From Bacteroidales bacterium (GTDB lineage: Bacteria; Bacteroidota; Bacteroidia; Bacteroidales; UBA4181), in contig JAFWVY010000067.1 of the NCBI GenBank assembly GCA_017523725.1, forward strand, positions 1-64,000: 64,000 nt of DNA. The letters are read 5' to 3'. Shown in pieces: positions 10,596 through 19,034 of the stretch. Numbering within the stretch: the first letter of the stretch is position 1; each line of letters opens with the position of its first letter. A program made the translations under genes and the position numbers. The notes under the pieces are model-generated. The model saw only the letters and a program-made list of their open reading frames with translations. It was not told the DNA's origin and ran no database searches.

Positions 10596-11386
10596 AAACG
10601 GCTTCGGTCACGCTGCCAATACCGGATAAGCAGAAAGCCGAACAGCATCCCACCCACATGGGCGATATGCGCCACGGAACTGCCGGGTTGCGCGATCCCC
10701 AACACCAATTCCACCGCACCGTATATCATTACAAACCACTTGGCCCGCATCGGGATGGGCGGGAAAAGCAACATCAGTTCGGCATTGGGGAACAGCATGC
10801 CGAAGGCAAGCAACAGACCGAAGACGGCGCCGGAAGCCCCCACCGTCGGGATATTCACCTGATATTGCACATACTCCTGCAACTGCCTCACGGCCTGCGT
10901 CGCCATGGAAGTATCATTCGGTGTGGAGGCCCACAGGTTATAGAAATCGTACACTGCACGAGACGGATGATGCACATGGGCTTCGATGAACGCATAATAA
11001 GTATCTGGCGTCGGGGTATTGGCAAAAGCTTTAAGGTCAACCAACATGCCGTGCAGGATGGCATATTGGACCGCCGTATGAAGTAACGCCGCACCGATAC
11101 CGGTCACCAGATAATAGACCAGAAAACGCCGGCCTCCCCACACATATTCCAACGTCACGCCGAACATCCACAGCGCAAACATGTTGAACAGCAGATGCGT
11201 CAGGGAGCCGTGCATGAACATGTACGTCAGGAACTGATAGGGTTTGAAGTGCGGAGATGCGAAGAAATGCAGGCCGAAAATGGAGGTCAGGTCGATACCG
11301 GATGCCTCCATAAGCAACATGGCTACATAGAATATCCCGTTGATAATCAACAGGTGTTTAACAACTGGTGTCAGCGGCCGGTTCAT
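10589..11386 (-). CDS. Rhomboid-family intramembrane serine protease
   Basis: A 265-residue polytopic membrane protein. It has the rhomboid landmarks HLLFN (His64-xxx-Asn68) in the second helix, GASG with the nucleophile Ser186, and the catalytic His243 in AHVGG. A ~70-residue soluble segment (about 112-181) is inserted between membrane helices before the active-site helix, which is longer than usual. The start chosen at 11386 overlaps the mutL stop in an ATGA arrangement, so translation is probably coupled. An in-frame start 21 bases upstream also exists. Family role: cleavage of membrane-protein substrates within the bilayer; substrate unknown. Confidence 0.92.
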   Translation of the reverse strand: MNRPLTPVVKHLLIINGIFYVAMLLMEASGIDLTSIFGLHFFASPHFKPYQFLTYMFMHGSLTHLLFNMFALWMFGVTLEYVWGGRRFLVYYLVTGIGAALLHTAVQYAILHGMLVDLKAFANTPTPDTYYAFIEAHVHHPSRAVYDFYNLWASTPNDTSMATQAVRQLQEYVQYQVNIPTVGASGAVFGLLLAFGMLFPNAELMLLFPPIPMRAKWFVMIYGAVELVLGIAQPGSSVAHIAHVGGMLFGFLLIRYWQRDRSRFY

Positions 11387-13224
11387 GTGCGGGAGATATT
11401 GAACCACTGTTCGATGTCATCGGACAGCAGGATATGGATGATTTTCTGACCGGACGGCGTCGTATTGGGCGTACTGCAAGTGAGCAGTTCCTCCACCAGA
11501 TGCTGCAGATCCACCGGTGACGTATCGCGCCCGTACGACAAAGCCATAAGGCGTGCCAGGATGCGCGCCAGACATTCCCGGGGTTCCAGCACCTCGTCCT
11601 GCAACAGACGGTACTCGTCCAGAAGCGATTCCAGAATCCGCAGGGCATTGCAGCGGCCGTCGAAATCCGCCGGCTGACCGAGCACTTTCACCTCGCAGGT
11701 CTCATCATCAAATGCCAGATGGTAGCCCATATTGGACAGATGATCTTTCAGAGAAACGCATAATTCGTAATCGGAGACCGAGAGTTCCAAAGTTTCCGGG
11801 AAGATGCACTGCTGTGACGAAACCGATCCGGCATGCCATGCATTCAGGTAGTACTCATAGAGAATCCGCTCATAGGCCCGTTTCCGGTCCACAAACATCA
11901 ACCCCTGACGGACGGATGTGACAATAAAACGGCCCTGACATGCAATCACATTCGTTCCGGCAGCTCCCTCCGGCACAGCTTCCGAGATTTTCGCTTCCAT
12001 ACCTGGCAGCAGGGGCGCCTCGGTCCGCAAGGGTTCCGGAGCCGGTGCTTCCTGTTCGAACGCTGCATGCAACTGACCCCAAGGCAGCGTAATGTTCTGA
12101 CCGGCATGTACACCACCGGCCGGACCGGATGTATACCGCGGCCGGACACCCATCTCGGGCAACTGCACGCCAACCGGACGCAAAGCCGCATCCACAATAT
12201 GTTCCGATTCGAAATCAATGGGCGGAAGGATATTGAACTTGCCGAGTGCCTCCTTGATGCATGCGCAGAGAATCTGGAAAACTGCCTGCTCGTTTTCGAA
12301 CTTAACGTCCACCTTGGTCGGATGGATGTTGATGTCGATAGTATCTGGATCCACATCGATCCAAATGAAATAGACCGGCAGACTGTTGGGCGGGATAAGT
12401 TGCGCAAAAGCCTGCAGCACGGCCTTGTGCAGCAATGAATGACGGATATATCGGCCATTGGCGAAAAAATACTGCTCGCCCGGCGATTTTCTGGCATATT
12501 CCGGACGCGCAACATAGCCCGAAATCCGGGCCAGCGTCGTATCTGCCGAGATACCGATCAACTGCTTCTGCATCGCCTGCCCGAAAATATGTACAATCCG
12601 ACGGAGCCGGTTGGACGCCGTCAGACGGAAAATCTCCGTCTTGTTGTGATAGAGCGTAAATGCCGTCTCCGGACGGGTCAGGGCGATACGCCGGAATTCG
12701 GTGAGGCAGTGGCCAAGTTCTGTTGCATCCGATTTGAGGAACTTGCGCCGAACCGGAATATTGTAGAACAGATTCCTGATGGAGAAATCGCTGCCGGCCG
12801 CACATGCCACTGGTTCCTGACTGACAGGGCCGTCGCCCGCCAACCGCACTTCGGTGCCCATCTCATCCTCAGGGCGCCGCGTCCGGAGTACCACCTCCGA
12901 CACTGACGCTATCGAAGCCAGCGCCTCTCCCCGGAATCCCAGTGAATGAATGGCATACAAATCGTGCACGTCCCTGATCTTGGACGTGGCATGACGCAGG
13001 AAAGCCCGGCGTGCATCCGCCGGAGACATGCCTATGCCGTCGTCTATGACCTGGATCTGGGTTTTGCCGGCATCTTTGAGGTAAATCTGAATCGACGTAC
13101 TCCGGGCATCGATGGCGTTTTCCACCAACTCCTTGAGTACGGAAGCCGGCCGCTGCACCACCTCCCCGGCCGCAATCTGCGAAGCAACGGCATCGGAAAG
13201 TTGAACTATGCAGTCGGGAGTCAC
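11383..13224 (-). CDS. mutL: DNA mismatch repair protein MutL
   Basis: A 613-residue MutL, the ATPase that connects MutS mismatch recognition to strand incision. The GHKL ATPase motifs are all present near the N-terminus: ELVENAIDA, DDGIGM and GFRGEALASI. The C-terminal dimerisation domain is present, but where MutL endonucleases carry DQHAxxE the sequence reads DRKRAYER, so the His is missing. Other C-terminal segments follow the Bacteroidota pattern (CSTPNTTPSGQ). The gene starts within the last 4 bases of the upstream 115-residue gene and ends overlapping the rhomboid start, so the three are almost certainly co-translated. Confidence 0.97.
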   Translation of the reverse strand: MTPDCIVQLSDAVASQIAAGEVVQRPASVLKELVENAIDARSTSIQIYLKDAGKTQIQVIDDGIGMSPADARRAFLRHATSKIRDVHDLYAIHSLGFRGEALASIASVSEVVLRTRRPEDEMGTEVRLAGDGPVSQEPVACAAGSDFSIRNLFYNIPVRRKFLKSDATELGHCLTEFRRIALTRPETAFTLYHNKTEIFRLTASNRLRRIVHIFGQAMQKQLIGISADTTLARISGYVARPEYARKSPGEQYFFANGRYIRHSLLHKAVLQAFAQLIPPNSLPVYFIWIDVDPDTIDINIHPTKVDVKFENEQAVFQILCACIKEALGKFNILPPIDFESEHIVDAALRPVGVQLPEMGVRPRYTSGPAGGVHAGQNITLPWGQLHAAFEQEAPAPEPLRTEAPLLPGMEAKISEAVPEGAAGTNVIACQGRFIVTSVRQGLMFVDRKRAYERILYEYYLNAWHAGSVSSQQCIFPETLELSVSDYELCVSLKDHLSNMGYHLAFDDETCEVKVLGQPADFDGRCNALRILESLLDEYRLLQDEVLEPRECLARILARLMALSYGRDTSPVDLQHLVEELLTCSTPNTTPSGQKIIHILLSDDIEQWFNISRT

Positions 13225-13568
13225 CGTTTTTTCAGCATAGATACCAGCGTCAGCAGCATCATGATGCCGAACATGATGTACAGCACCGTCTTATCGCCGA
13301 TATACATGTAAATGAGTAACGTCAGGATACCCATGGTCAGCACCAGCCGCATGGAAGAATTACGTTTCAGACGCGAGGAGCGGCGGGATTTCTGCTGCGC
13401 CTCGCGGAGGAAACCGGGTTGCAGACCATGACCGGCCACCTGGCGGCCTTCCTTTTCGGCCTGGGCGGCGGCAATCATATTGTTGAGACGCTCCTTGCGC
13501 TCGTCGTAATAGCGAGGCTGGTAATTGAACTGGCGCGGGCGGGGCGCATTGAAGTTGAAGATACCCAT
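13221..13568 (-). CDS. Small conserved membrane protein upstream of mutL
   Basis: A 115-residue protein of unknown function. Residues 1-70 are polar and Arg/Lys/Gln-rich (probably cytoplasmic, with a helical RLNNMIAAAQAEKEGR stretch). Two hydrophobic helices follow at about 74-90 and 93-109, ending in KKR. There is no signal peptide, so it is likely an inner-membrane hairpin protein. It overlaps mutL by 4 bases and follows the DUF5723 gene by 18 bases. The position suggests operon membership, but nothing in the sequence links it to mismatch repair. Confidence 0.75.
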   Translation of the reverse strand: MGIFNFNAPRPRQFNYQPRYYDERKERLNNMIAAAQAEKEGRQVAGHGLQPGFLREAQQKSRRSSRLKRNSSMRLVLTMGILTLLIYMYIGDKTVLYIMFGIMMLLTLVSMLKKR

Positions 13569-13586
13569 GACTTTCCGTCCGATTAA

Positions 13587-14984
13587 TTAATTTCGCCTGC
13601 CGACGGACAGCGTATAACCGATGTAGAAATTCGCGCCGTAGAACTCGTCCTGCAGCAGGCCGAGCAAGTCGTCGGACCCGATGAAGAGACCGCCCAGGTT
13701 GACACCGATACCGACCAGTACCTTCTCATAACGGTTGGAATAGGTGAACGGAACCGCAAGCATGAAGGGACCGGTCTCGATGCGCGGCATAAGGTTCAAC
13801 AGCGTACCGGTCGGCGATGCCGTCTTCATCTCGTCGGACACCGGCAGAACGGCATTGGCGCCCAAAGACAGCACGCTGCCGACATGCCAGTCGAAGGACA
13901 GGTACACCGTGGTGGGTAGCTGCATCTTGTATTCGCCGGTGTGTTCCGTCACTTCGCCGGAACCCATGAAATCGTCCTTGAGTTTCGAAAGAATATCGTC
14001 CATTTCCGGATCTTCACCGAAATCCTCATCGGTATTGTAAACCACAGGGTGGGTGACGTTCACGTCATACAGATAGAGATCCTCTTTGTATTTGATGGTC
14101 CCGATATCCTGTACGGCCGCACCGAGTTTGAACATATAGCGGTCGTGGCCGTCGCGGTGGTATTCGTAAGACAGTCCGGCATCGGCACCGAAACCGCCCC
14201 CGAATTCCTTGCCTCCGAAGAACGTATTGAAATCCACGTCCTTGAAAGCTTCTTCGAAATCTTTTTTGTAATATACCGCCGTTCCCGCAGCGCGGTTGAT
14301 CGTGATAAGCGAATTCTCGCGGTCCCACGCCGCATCCATGTCATCGACCAAGCCCCGGGCCGTATAGAGACCCGTCAGGTACTTCAGGGAGAAGCCCAGG
14401 TCGATGCGGTGGCGGGGAGCCGTGAGCAGCCGCCGGGCAAACGACAGTTTCACCTCGGAGAAAATGTCGCCGTAAAGCTTGAAATCACCGAAAGCCGAAT
14501 TGAAAAGGCTTGACACGTTTTCATCGTCCGGGTTCACCCCGTCCATAAAACCGGCAATCAGACTTTCTCCGATGTCGTGCGCCAGAACATTTCCCCGCAG
14601 GCGCACCCCGAACCCATAGGCCGCGCGCGGCGTTGCCACAATAAGGTTCAACAGGCTGGCATCCAGCGTAAAGTCCAGTTTCTTGGGCATTCCGTCGTCT
14701 TTGTATGAGACCAGATTCTTCATGTCGTTGTCTTTCGCCCCTTCCAGTAAATCCTTCATGGACGAAATCCGGACGGCATCGTTTCTCACATTCACATCCA
14801 ACGACAGAATGTCCAGCTGGAACGTCGACGTGGAAGCCATCATGGCGGCCGGGTTCTTCTCGGCGGCAAAAATGCTCATGCCACGGCTGTTCGCAAAGGC
14901 AAACTTCTCCTGCGCGGAAAGAATGCAGGAAAAACTCATCAAGGCGAGACAGCACAGAACCTGCGGGAAAATGCGGCGTATCAT
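13587..14984 (-). CDS. DUF5723-like outer-membrane beta-barrel protein
   Basis: A 465-residue protein with a signal peptide (cleavage likely after CILSAQ). The mature sequence begins FAFANSRGMSIFAAEKNPA and then alternates short aromatic/Gly-rich strands such as YGFGVRLRGNV and FIGYTLSVGRRN. It ends in an aromatic-poor but strand-like C-terminus. This pattern fits the DUF5723 family of Bacteroidota outer-membrane proteins, related to PorV/FadL-like barrels; function is unknown. It lies 9 bases after the lipoprotein gene and 18 bases before the small membrane protein, within the mutL operon. Confidence 0.7.
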   Translation of the reverse strand: MIRRIFPQVLCCLALMSFSCILSAQEKFAFANSRGMSIFAAEKNPAAMMASTSTFQLDILSLDVNVRNDAVRISSMKDLLEGAKDNDMKNLVSYKDDGMPKKLDFTLDASLLNLIVATPRAAYGFGVRLRGNVLAHDIGESLIAGFMDGVNPDDENVSSLFNSAFGDFKLYGDIFSEVKLSFARRLLTAPRHRIDLGFSLKYLTGLYTARGLVDDMDAAWDRENSLITINRAAGTAVYYKKDFEEAFKDVDFNTFFGGKEFGGGFGADAGLSYEYHRDGHDRYMFKLGAAVQDIGTIKYKEDLYLYDVNVTHPVVYNTDEDFGEDPEMDDILSKLKDDFMGSGEVTEHTGEYKMQLPTTVYLSFDWHVGSVLSLGANAVLPVSDEMKTASPTGTLLNLMPRIETGPFMLAVPFTYSNRYEKVLVGIGVNLGGLFIGSDDLLGLLQDEFYGANFYIGYTLSVGRRN

Positions 14985-14993
14985 CCGTCAGAT

Positions 14994-15608
14994 TTATTTG
15001 ATTTTCTTGATAAGGCTGAAGGTCACATCGCCGTCGATATCCAGTGTAACCGGCATATTGATGCTCGTCACGCCTGATTTCCGGATACCAAGAATCGAGA
15101 TGACATAATCTCCAGAAAGCCAACCTGCGACAATGCTTTCAGTGATACCCTCAGCGACCTGGAACTTGACAGACGATGAAGCAGGGATCGACGTTGCAGT
15201 TGCAAAGATTTTAACACTTCCCGGACGTTCAATCTGGATGGACATTTCCGTGAAATAGTCGGAAAACTTGACCTTGCTGTCCTTGGCTTCGATCTCGATA
15301 TCCTTCAGGGCAATCTCGGACAGCTGTGACAGCGACACGCCATGTTTCGAAGCGAGTTGGGCCAGTGACTGCGTGGACGAGGTTGCCAGCAGATCTGCCG
15401 CTATCTTATATTTGGTCGAAGTAATGGTGGGATCCACAATCTGAGCATATTGCAGTGTCAGGGGCAGATTGTCAACGATATCCACGTCTTTCAGAGTAAG
15501 CGATGTGAGGTCATCGATTTCATCAATGATTCTTCCACCGTCATCGCACGCATTGAGCGCAAAAATAACCGCCAAAGTGGCGAACAGAATTTTAAACAGA
15601 TTTTTCAT
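14994..15608 (-). CDS. Hypothetical lipoprotein, first gene of the mutL operon
   Basis: A 204-residue protein with a type II signal (hydrophobic core then FALNAC, Cys21). The mature part starts with an acidic, flexible stretch (DDGGRIIDEIDD) and continues as beta-rich sequence without recognisable motifs. Nothing identifies its function. It is followed 9 bases later by the DUF5723 barrel gene, so the two may work together in the outer membrane (inference from adjacency and shared export). The ~45 bases upstream hold no convincing TAnnTTTG element. Confidence 0.75.
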   Translation of the reverse strand: MKNLFKILFATLAVIFALNACDDGGRIIDEIDDLTSLTLKDVDIVDNLPLTLQYAQIVDPTITSTKYKIAADLLATSSTQSLAQLASKHGVSLSQLSEIALKDIEIEAKDSKVKFSDYFTEMSIQIERPGSVKIFATATSIPASSSVKFQVAEGITESIVAGWLSGDYVISILGIRKSGVTSINMPVTLDIDGDVTFSLIKKIK

Positions 15609-15653
15609 TTTGGTTATGATTTAAAATGTTAAACTAATTTATCTATCAGTAAT

Positions 15654-16847
15654 TTACTTCAACAATTCAAGGCCGGCAGCCATGAACGGCGCCGTCCCCT
15701 TCGGGTCGTTGCTGACCATGGGAACGCCTGTATAATACGCATACGAACCGTCCCGGTACTCATCGCCGTTTTTACCCAAACCGCATGTGCCGCTGATATA
15801 ATACACATTGAGAATGCCGCTGCCATCGGGATAATACCACTTGGTCAGCAGCCGCACAGCACAGTCATAGGCTTCGTGCGCAATGTCGCGGTACGAGGCC
15901 GGCAGGTATCCCATCCGGGCGCCTTTGGCCAGACTGTATATGAACAGCTGGCTCGACGACATCTCCAGGTAGTTGCCTTCCCGGTCCGCCTGGTCCGTCA
16001 CCTGATACCAAAGTCTGTATTCAGGAGACTGCTGTGCCAATACAGCCGCGGATACCTCCTGCAGCACCTCGATGAGTTTCGCACGCGAAGGATGATCGGC
16101 CGGCAGATAGTCCAGCACGTCCACGATACCAGCCATGAACCAGCCCACGGCACGGCCCCATACGGTGGCAGAGCATCCGGTTTCGGGATTGCTCCACGCC
16201 TCGGACTTCGTGCTGTCCCATCCGTGGAACAGCAAACCGGTCTTCGGGTCACGGGCCTTCTCGTAGAGCAGCAGTATCTGCGCCGCCGCTTCGTCGAACC
16301 ACTGCGGTGCATCGTATTTCGCAGCGTACATAGCCATGAAAGGACACGCCATGTAGGCCGTTTCTATCCACATCTGATTGGGACAGGTTTTACGATACCA
16401 GAATCCGCCCTCGCTGTTGCGCGGCTGCGTGGACAGCTGCTCGACGAATTTTGCGATGGCACGCTCATAGCGGGCTTCCTTCGTAATTTCGTACATGGCG
16501 AACAGGTTCCGCGCCGGCTGGATGCGCTCGAGGTTGTATTCTTCGATTTTATAACCCCAGATGGCGGAATCACTCACAAAAAAGTCCATGTAGTCCACAA
16601 ACATGTCGCGGTATTTCTGCTCATGCGTCTGCTGGTACAGATCTTCGTAATTGCGGGCCAGAAACGCCGTGGAATACGACCAGTTGTCGTTATAGTGCGT
16701 CAAGGACGAATCACACTGCTGCATATAGGCGTCCGCCTCCAGTTTCACCCACTTCAAAGCATCCTCACGGGGCTGATAGCCAGTATGACAGCCCATCATT
16801 CCCGAAAGCAGCCCGACACACAGCGTCAATAGAAAAAACTTTTTCAT
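15654..16847 (-). CDS. GH105-type unsaturated rhamnogalacturonyl hydrolase, lipoprotein
   Basis: A 397-residue protein starting at 16847, where a lipoprotein signal begins (MKKFFLL ... MMGCHTG). The open frame extends to 17093, but the upstream part lacks coding character. The body is an (alpha/alpha)6 barrel of the YteR/GH105 type: repeated helical segments and Trp/Tyr-rich motifs such as WGYKIEEYN, MWIETAYMACPF and GWDSTKSEAWSN. It also has the catalytic-Asp neighbourhood found in these enzymes and WGRAVGWFM. GH105 removes the unsaturated uronic acid left by pectin or rhamnogalacturonan lyases, in line with the GH28 and CE12 genes elsewhere in the window. It has its own promoter element at 16868-16875. 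Confidence 0.88.
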   Translation of the reverse strand: MKKFFLLTLCVGLLSGMMGCHTGYQPREDALKWVKLEADAYMQQCDSSLTHYNDNWSYSTAFLARNYEDLYQQTHEQKYRDMFVDYMDFFVSDSAIWGYKIEEYNLERIQPARNLFAMYEITKEARYERAIAKFVEQLSTQPRNSEGGFWYRKTCPNQMWIETAYMACPFMAMYAAKYDAPQWFDEAAAQILLLYEKARDPKTGLLFHGWDSTKSEAWSNPETGCSATVWGRAVGWFMAGIVDVLDYLPADHPSRAKLIEVLQEVSAAVLAQQSPEYRLWYQVTDQADREGNYLEMSSSQLFIYSLAKGARMGYLPASYRDIAHEAYDCAVRLLTKWYYPDGSGILNVYYISGTCGLGKNGDEYRDGSYAYYTGVPMVSNDPKGTAPFMAAGLELLK

Positions 16848-16867
16848 ATACGTTTCGCCTAACCGGG

Positions 16868-16875
16868 CAAAAATA
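16868..16875 (-). promoter_or_regulatory. TAnnTTTG -7 promoter element for the GH105 gene
   Basis: On the minus strand this reads TATTTTTG, an exact match to the Bacteroidota -7 consensus TAnnTTTG, 20 bases upstream of the GH105 start codon. No clear TTTG -33 box is visible at the expected distance. It would give a very short leader and separates GH105 from prfB. Confidence 0.6.
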
Positions 16876-16942
16876 CAAAAAAAAGTCACAGAACAGCGTA
16901 TTATAATCAGAAAGTTGACTCCACGATGCGCCGGACCGGCAA

Positions 16943-18029
16943 TTAGCCGCCGTATTCCATCAGATAGGCCTTGATGAAGGCATGGATATCGCCGTCCAGC
17001 ACATCCTCCACGGCCGACGTCTCCAGCTGCGTGCGCAGGTCTTTCACCATCTTGTACGGATGCAGCACATAGTTCCGTATCTGGGATCCCCATTCGATTT
17101 TCTTCTTCTGACCTTCGATTTCGGCCTGTTTCTCACGTCTTTTCTGCAGTTCCATCTCGTACAGATGAGACTTCAGCAACCGCATGGCGTTCTCCTTGTT
17201 GGTCAGCTGAGAACGCGACTCCTGGTTCTCTATGACAATGCCCGTCGGCAGATGGCGCAACCGGACAGCCGTCTCGACTTTGTTCACGTTCTGGCCGCCC
17301 GCCCCGCTCGACCGGTAGGTCTCCCACACGATATCCGCCGGGTTTACCACGATTTCGATGCTGTCGTCCACAAGGGGCGCAACGAAGACCGACGCAAAAG
17401 AGGTGTGACGCTTGTGATTGGCATCGAAAGGCGACAGCCGCACCAGCCGGTGCACCCCTGTCTCTGACTTCAGATAGCCGTAAGCGTAGGCACCTTCTAT
17501 CTGCAGGGTGGCCGACTTGATGCCGGCATCGTCTGCCGGCTGGAGATCCATCTCATGTACCGTGAATCCGTTGCGTTCCGCATATCGAATATACATGCGC
17601 AACAGCATTTCGGCCCAATCCTGGCTTTCCGTACCGCCGGCGCCGGGGTTGATCTTGAGCACAGCGCCCAACGCATCTTCCTCGTGCCGCAGCATATTCT
17701 TGAATTCCAATTGTTCCACGGCCTGGAGCGTGGCGGCATAGTGCGCATCGATGTCCTCCTCGGAGGCTTCGCCTTCCTTGTAGAAATCGTACATCACCCC
17801 CAGGTCGTCCACCGTGGTGCTCATGGCGTTGTACGCCGTAATCCAGGCCGACAGCGCTGCGTTCTTCTTCAGCTGCTGCTCGGCCGCTTTGGGATCATCC
17901 CAGAAACCGGGCGCTTCCGTCCTGGCTTCTTCTTCTTTCAGCAGTTCTGTCTTCCGGTCGATGTCAAAGATACCTCCTCAACGCATCCCGGCGTTCCGAC
18001 ATCTCCTTTACCTGTTCCGATGTAATCAT
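16943..18029 (-). CDS. prfB: Peptide chain release factor 2, with programmed +1 frameshift
   Basis: RF2 releases the finished peptide at UGA and UAA codons. The coding region is in two frames. Codons 1-21 run from the ATG at 18029 to CTT at 17967-17969, directly followed by an in-frame TGA (17964-17966). After a +1 shift the frame continues from GAC at 17963-17965 to the stop at 16943, giving 361 residues in total. The main frame contains SPF (stop-codon recognition, RLSPFDAN) and GGQ ([10 protein letters not shown], hydrolysis of peptidyl-tRNA). Length and motif order are normal for RF2. Annotating only the 293-residue ATG-initiated frame would miss the N-terminal coiled-coil domain. Confidence 0.95.
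17963..17978 (-). promoter_or_regulatory. prfB programmed +1 frameshift signal
   Basis: On the minus strand the order is AGGAGG (17973-17978), TAT, CTT (17967-17969), TGA, C. The internal Shine-Dalgarno-like AGGAGG lies 3 bases before the CTT slippery codon, the spacing known to stimulate the +1 shift. Slow termination at the UGA when RF2 is scarce lets the ribosome slip, so RF2 controls its own synthesis. All classic elements are intact. Confidence 0.95.
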
Positions 18030-18046
18030 GTCGTTAGAAATTTGAA

Positions 18047-18054
18047 CAAAGATA
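18047..18054 (-). promoter_or_regulatory. TAnnTTTG -7 promoter element for prfB
   Basis: The minus strand reads TATCTTTG, an exact TAnnTTTG match, 17 bases before the prfB start codon. It lies immediately beyond the tsf terminator hairpin, so prfB is transcribed separately from the ribosomal-protein genes. Confidence 0.6.
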
Positions 18055-18056
18055 AC

Positions 18057-18090
18057 AAAAAAAAAGCGACCCTCCACAGATCGCTTTTTT
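18057..18090 (-). terminator. Rho-independent terminator after tsf
   Basis: Minus strand: AAAAAAGCGA (18081-18090), a short loop, TCGC and a run of T (18057-18068). The A-rich and T-rich flanks make the stem extendable in both directions. It ends the rplM-rpsI-rpsB-tsf transcript just before the prfB promoter. Confidence 0.8.
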
Positions 18091-18106
18091 CCAGTGTATG
18101 ACGTAT

Positions 18107-18946
18107 TTAGATAGCCAGTGCATAGCGTGCAAAACCCGTTACCTGCAGGTCTTTGTCAGCGCTTTCGATATACTGGCGGACATTCATTTTACCGTCCTTG
18201 ATGAACTCCTGGTTGAGCAGCGTGCTTTCCTTGAAGAATTTCTCAAGCTTGCCTTCGGCGATACGCTCGATGATGGCGGCCGGCTTGTTGGCGTTCTTCG
18301 GATCGTTCTTCGTCTGGTCAACGGCAATCTCACGTTCTTTTGCGACCACGTCGGCCGGCACGAGCGCCTTGTCAACGGCAATCGGGTTCATGGCGGCCAC
18401 CTGCATGGCGACGTCCTTGCCTACCTGAATATCGGCCAGCGGTTTGCTGAAACCGACTACGCAAGCCAGCCGGTTGCCCGGATGCACATAAGCGACGACC
18501 TGTTCCGCAGAAATCTTCTGATAGAACGAAAGTTCAATCTTCTCGCCGATGGCGGCCATGCGGTCGTTGACTCCTTCCGCCACAGTGATTCCGCCCATCC
18601 GGAGCGCGAGCAAAGCCTCCAGGTCGGCCGGATTCTGCTGCAGGGCCAGATCAACGATGTCCTGCGTAAAGCGGACGAAATCGGCATTCTGCGCCACGAA
18701 ATCGGTTTCGCAGTTCAAGACGGCCACGACGCCGGTCTTGCCATCGGCAGAGACCTTGGCCAGCACACATCCTTCGGAGGCGGTACGGTCCGCCCGTTTG
18801 TTGGCGATCAACTGTCCTTTCTTACGGATAATCTCGATGGCTTTTTCCTGATCGCCATCAGCTTCGACCAACGCCTTCTTGCAATCCATCATGCCGGCAC
18901 CGGTCAATTTTCTCAATTTTGCTACATCAGCTGCTGTTACTGCCAT
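18107..18946 (-). CDS. tsf: Translation elongation factor Ts
   Basis: EF-Ts is the nucleotide exchange factor that regenerates EF-Tu-GTP. The 279-residue protein has the conserved N-terminal UBA-like segment KLRKLTGAGMMDCKKAL followed by NKRADRTASEG and the core motif CETDFVAQN. Length is within the family range. It follows rpsB by 88 bases on the same strand and ends 17 bases before its terminator, the usual rpsB-tsf pairing. Confidence 0.97.
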   Translation of the reverse strand: MAVTAADVAKLRKLTGAGMMDCKKALVEADGDQEKAIEIIRKKGQLIANKRADRTASEGCVLAKVSADGKTGVVAVLNCETDFVAQNADFVRFTQDIVDLALQQNPADLEALLALRMGGITVAEGVNDRMAAIGEKIELSFYQKISAEQVVAYVHPGNRLACVVGFSKPLADIQVGKDVAMQVAAMNPIAVDKALVPADVVAKEREIAVDQTKNDPKNANKPAAIIERIAEGKLEKFFKESTLLNQEFIKDGKMNVRQYIESADKDLQVTGFARYALAI

Positions 18947-19034
18947 ATGTCAATGTTTTTTTATTTTATATACAAACGGAGGGTATGCCCTTTCGCGGAC
19001 ACGCCCCCCGGAAATCTGGCAAAAAGATACGGGA

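Noticed and set aside
16848-17093. 82-residue N-terminal extension of GH105
   Set aside because: It lies upstream of the lipoprotein signal, crosses the promoter element and overlaps the end of prfB in another frame.
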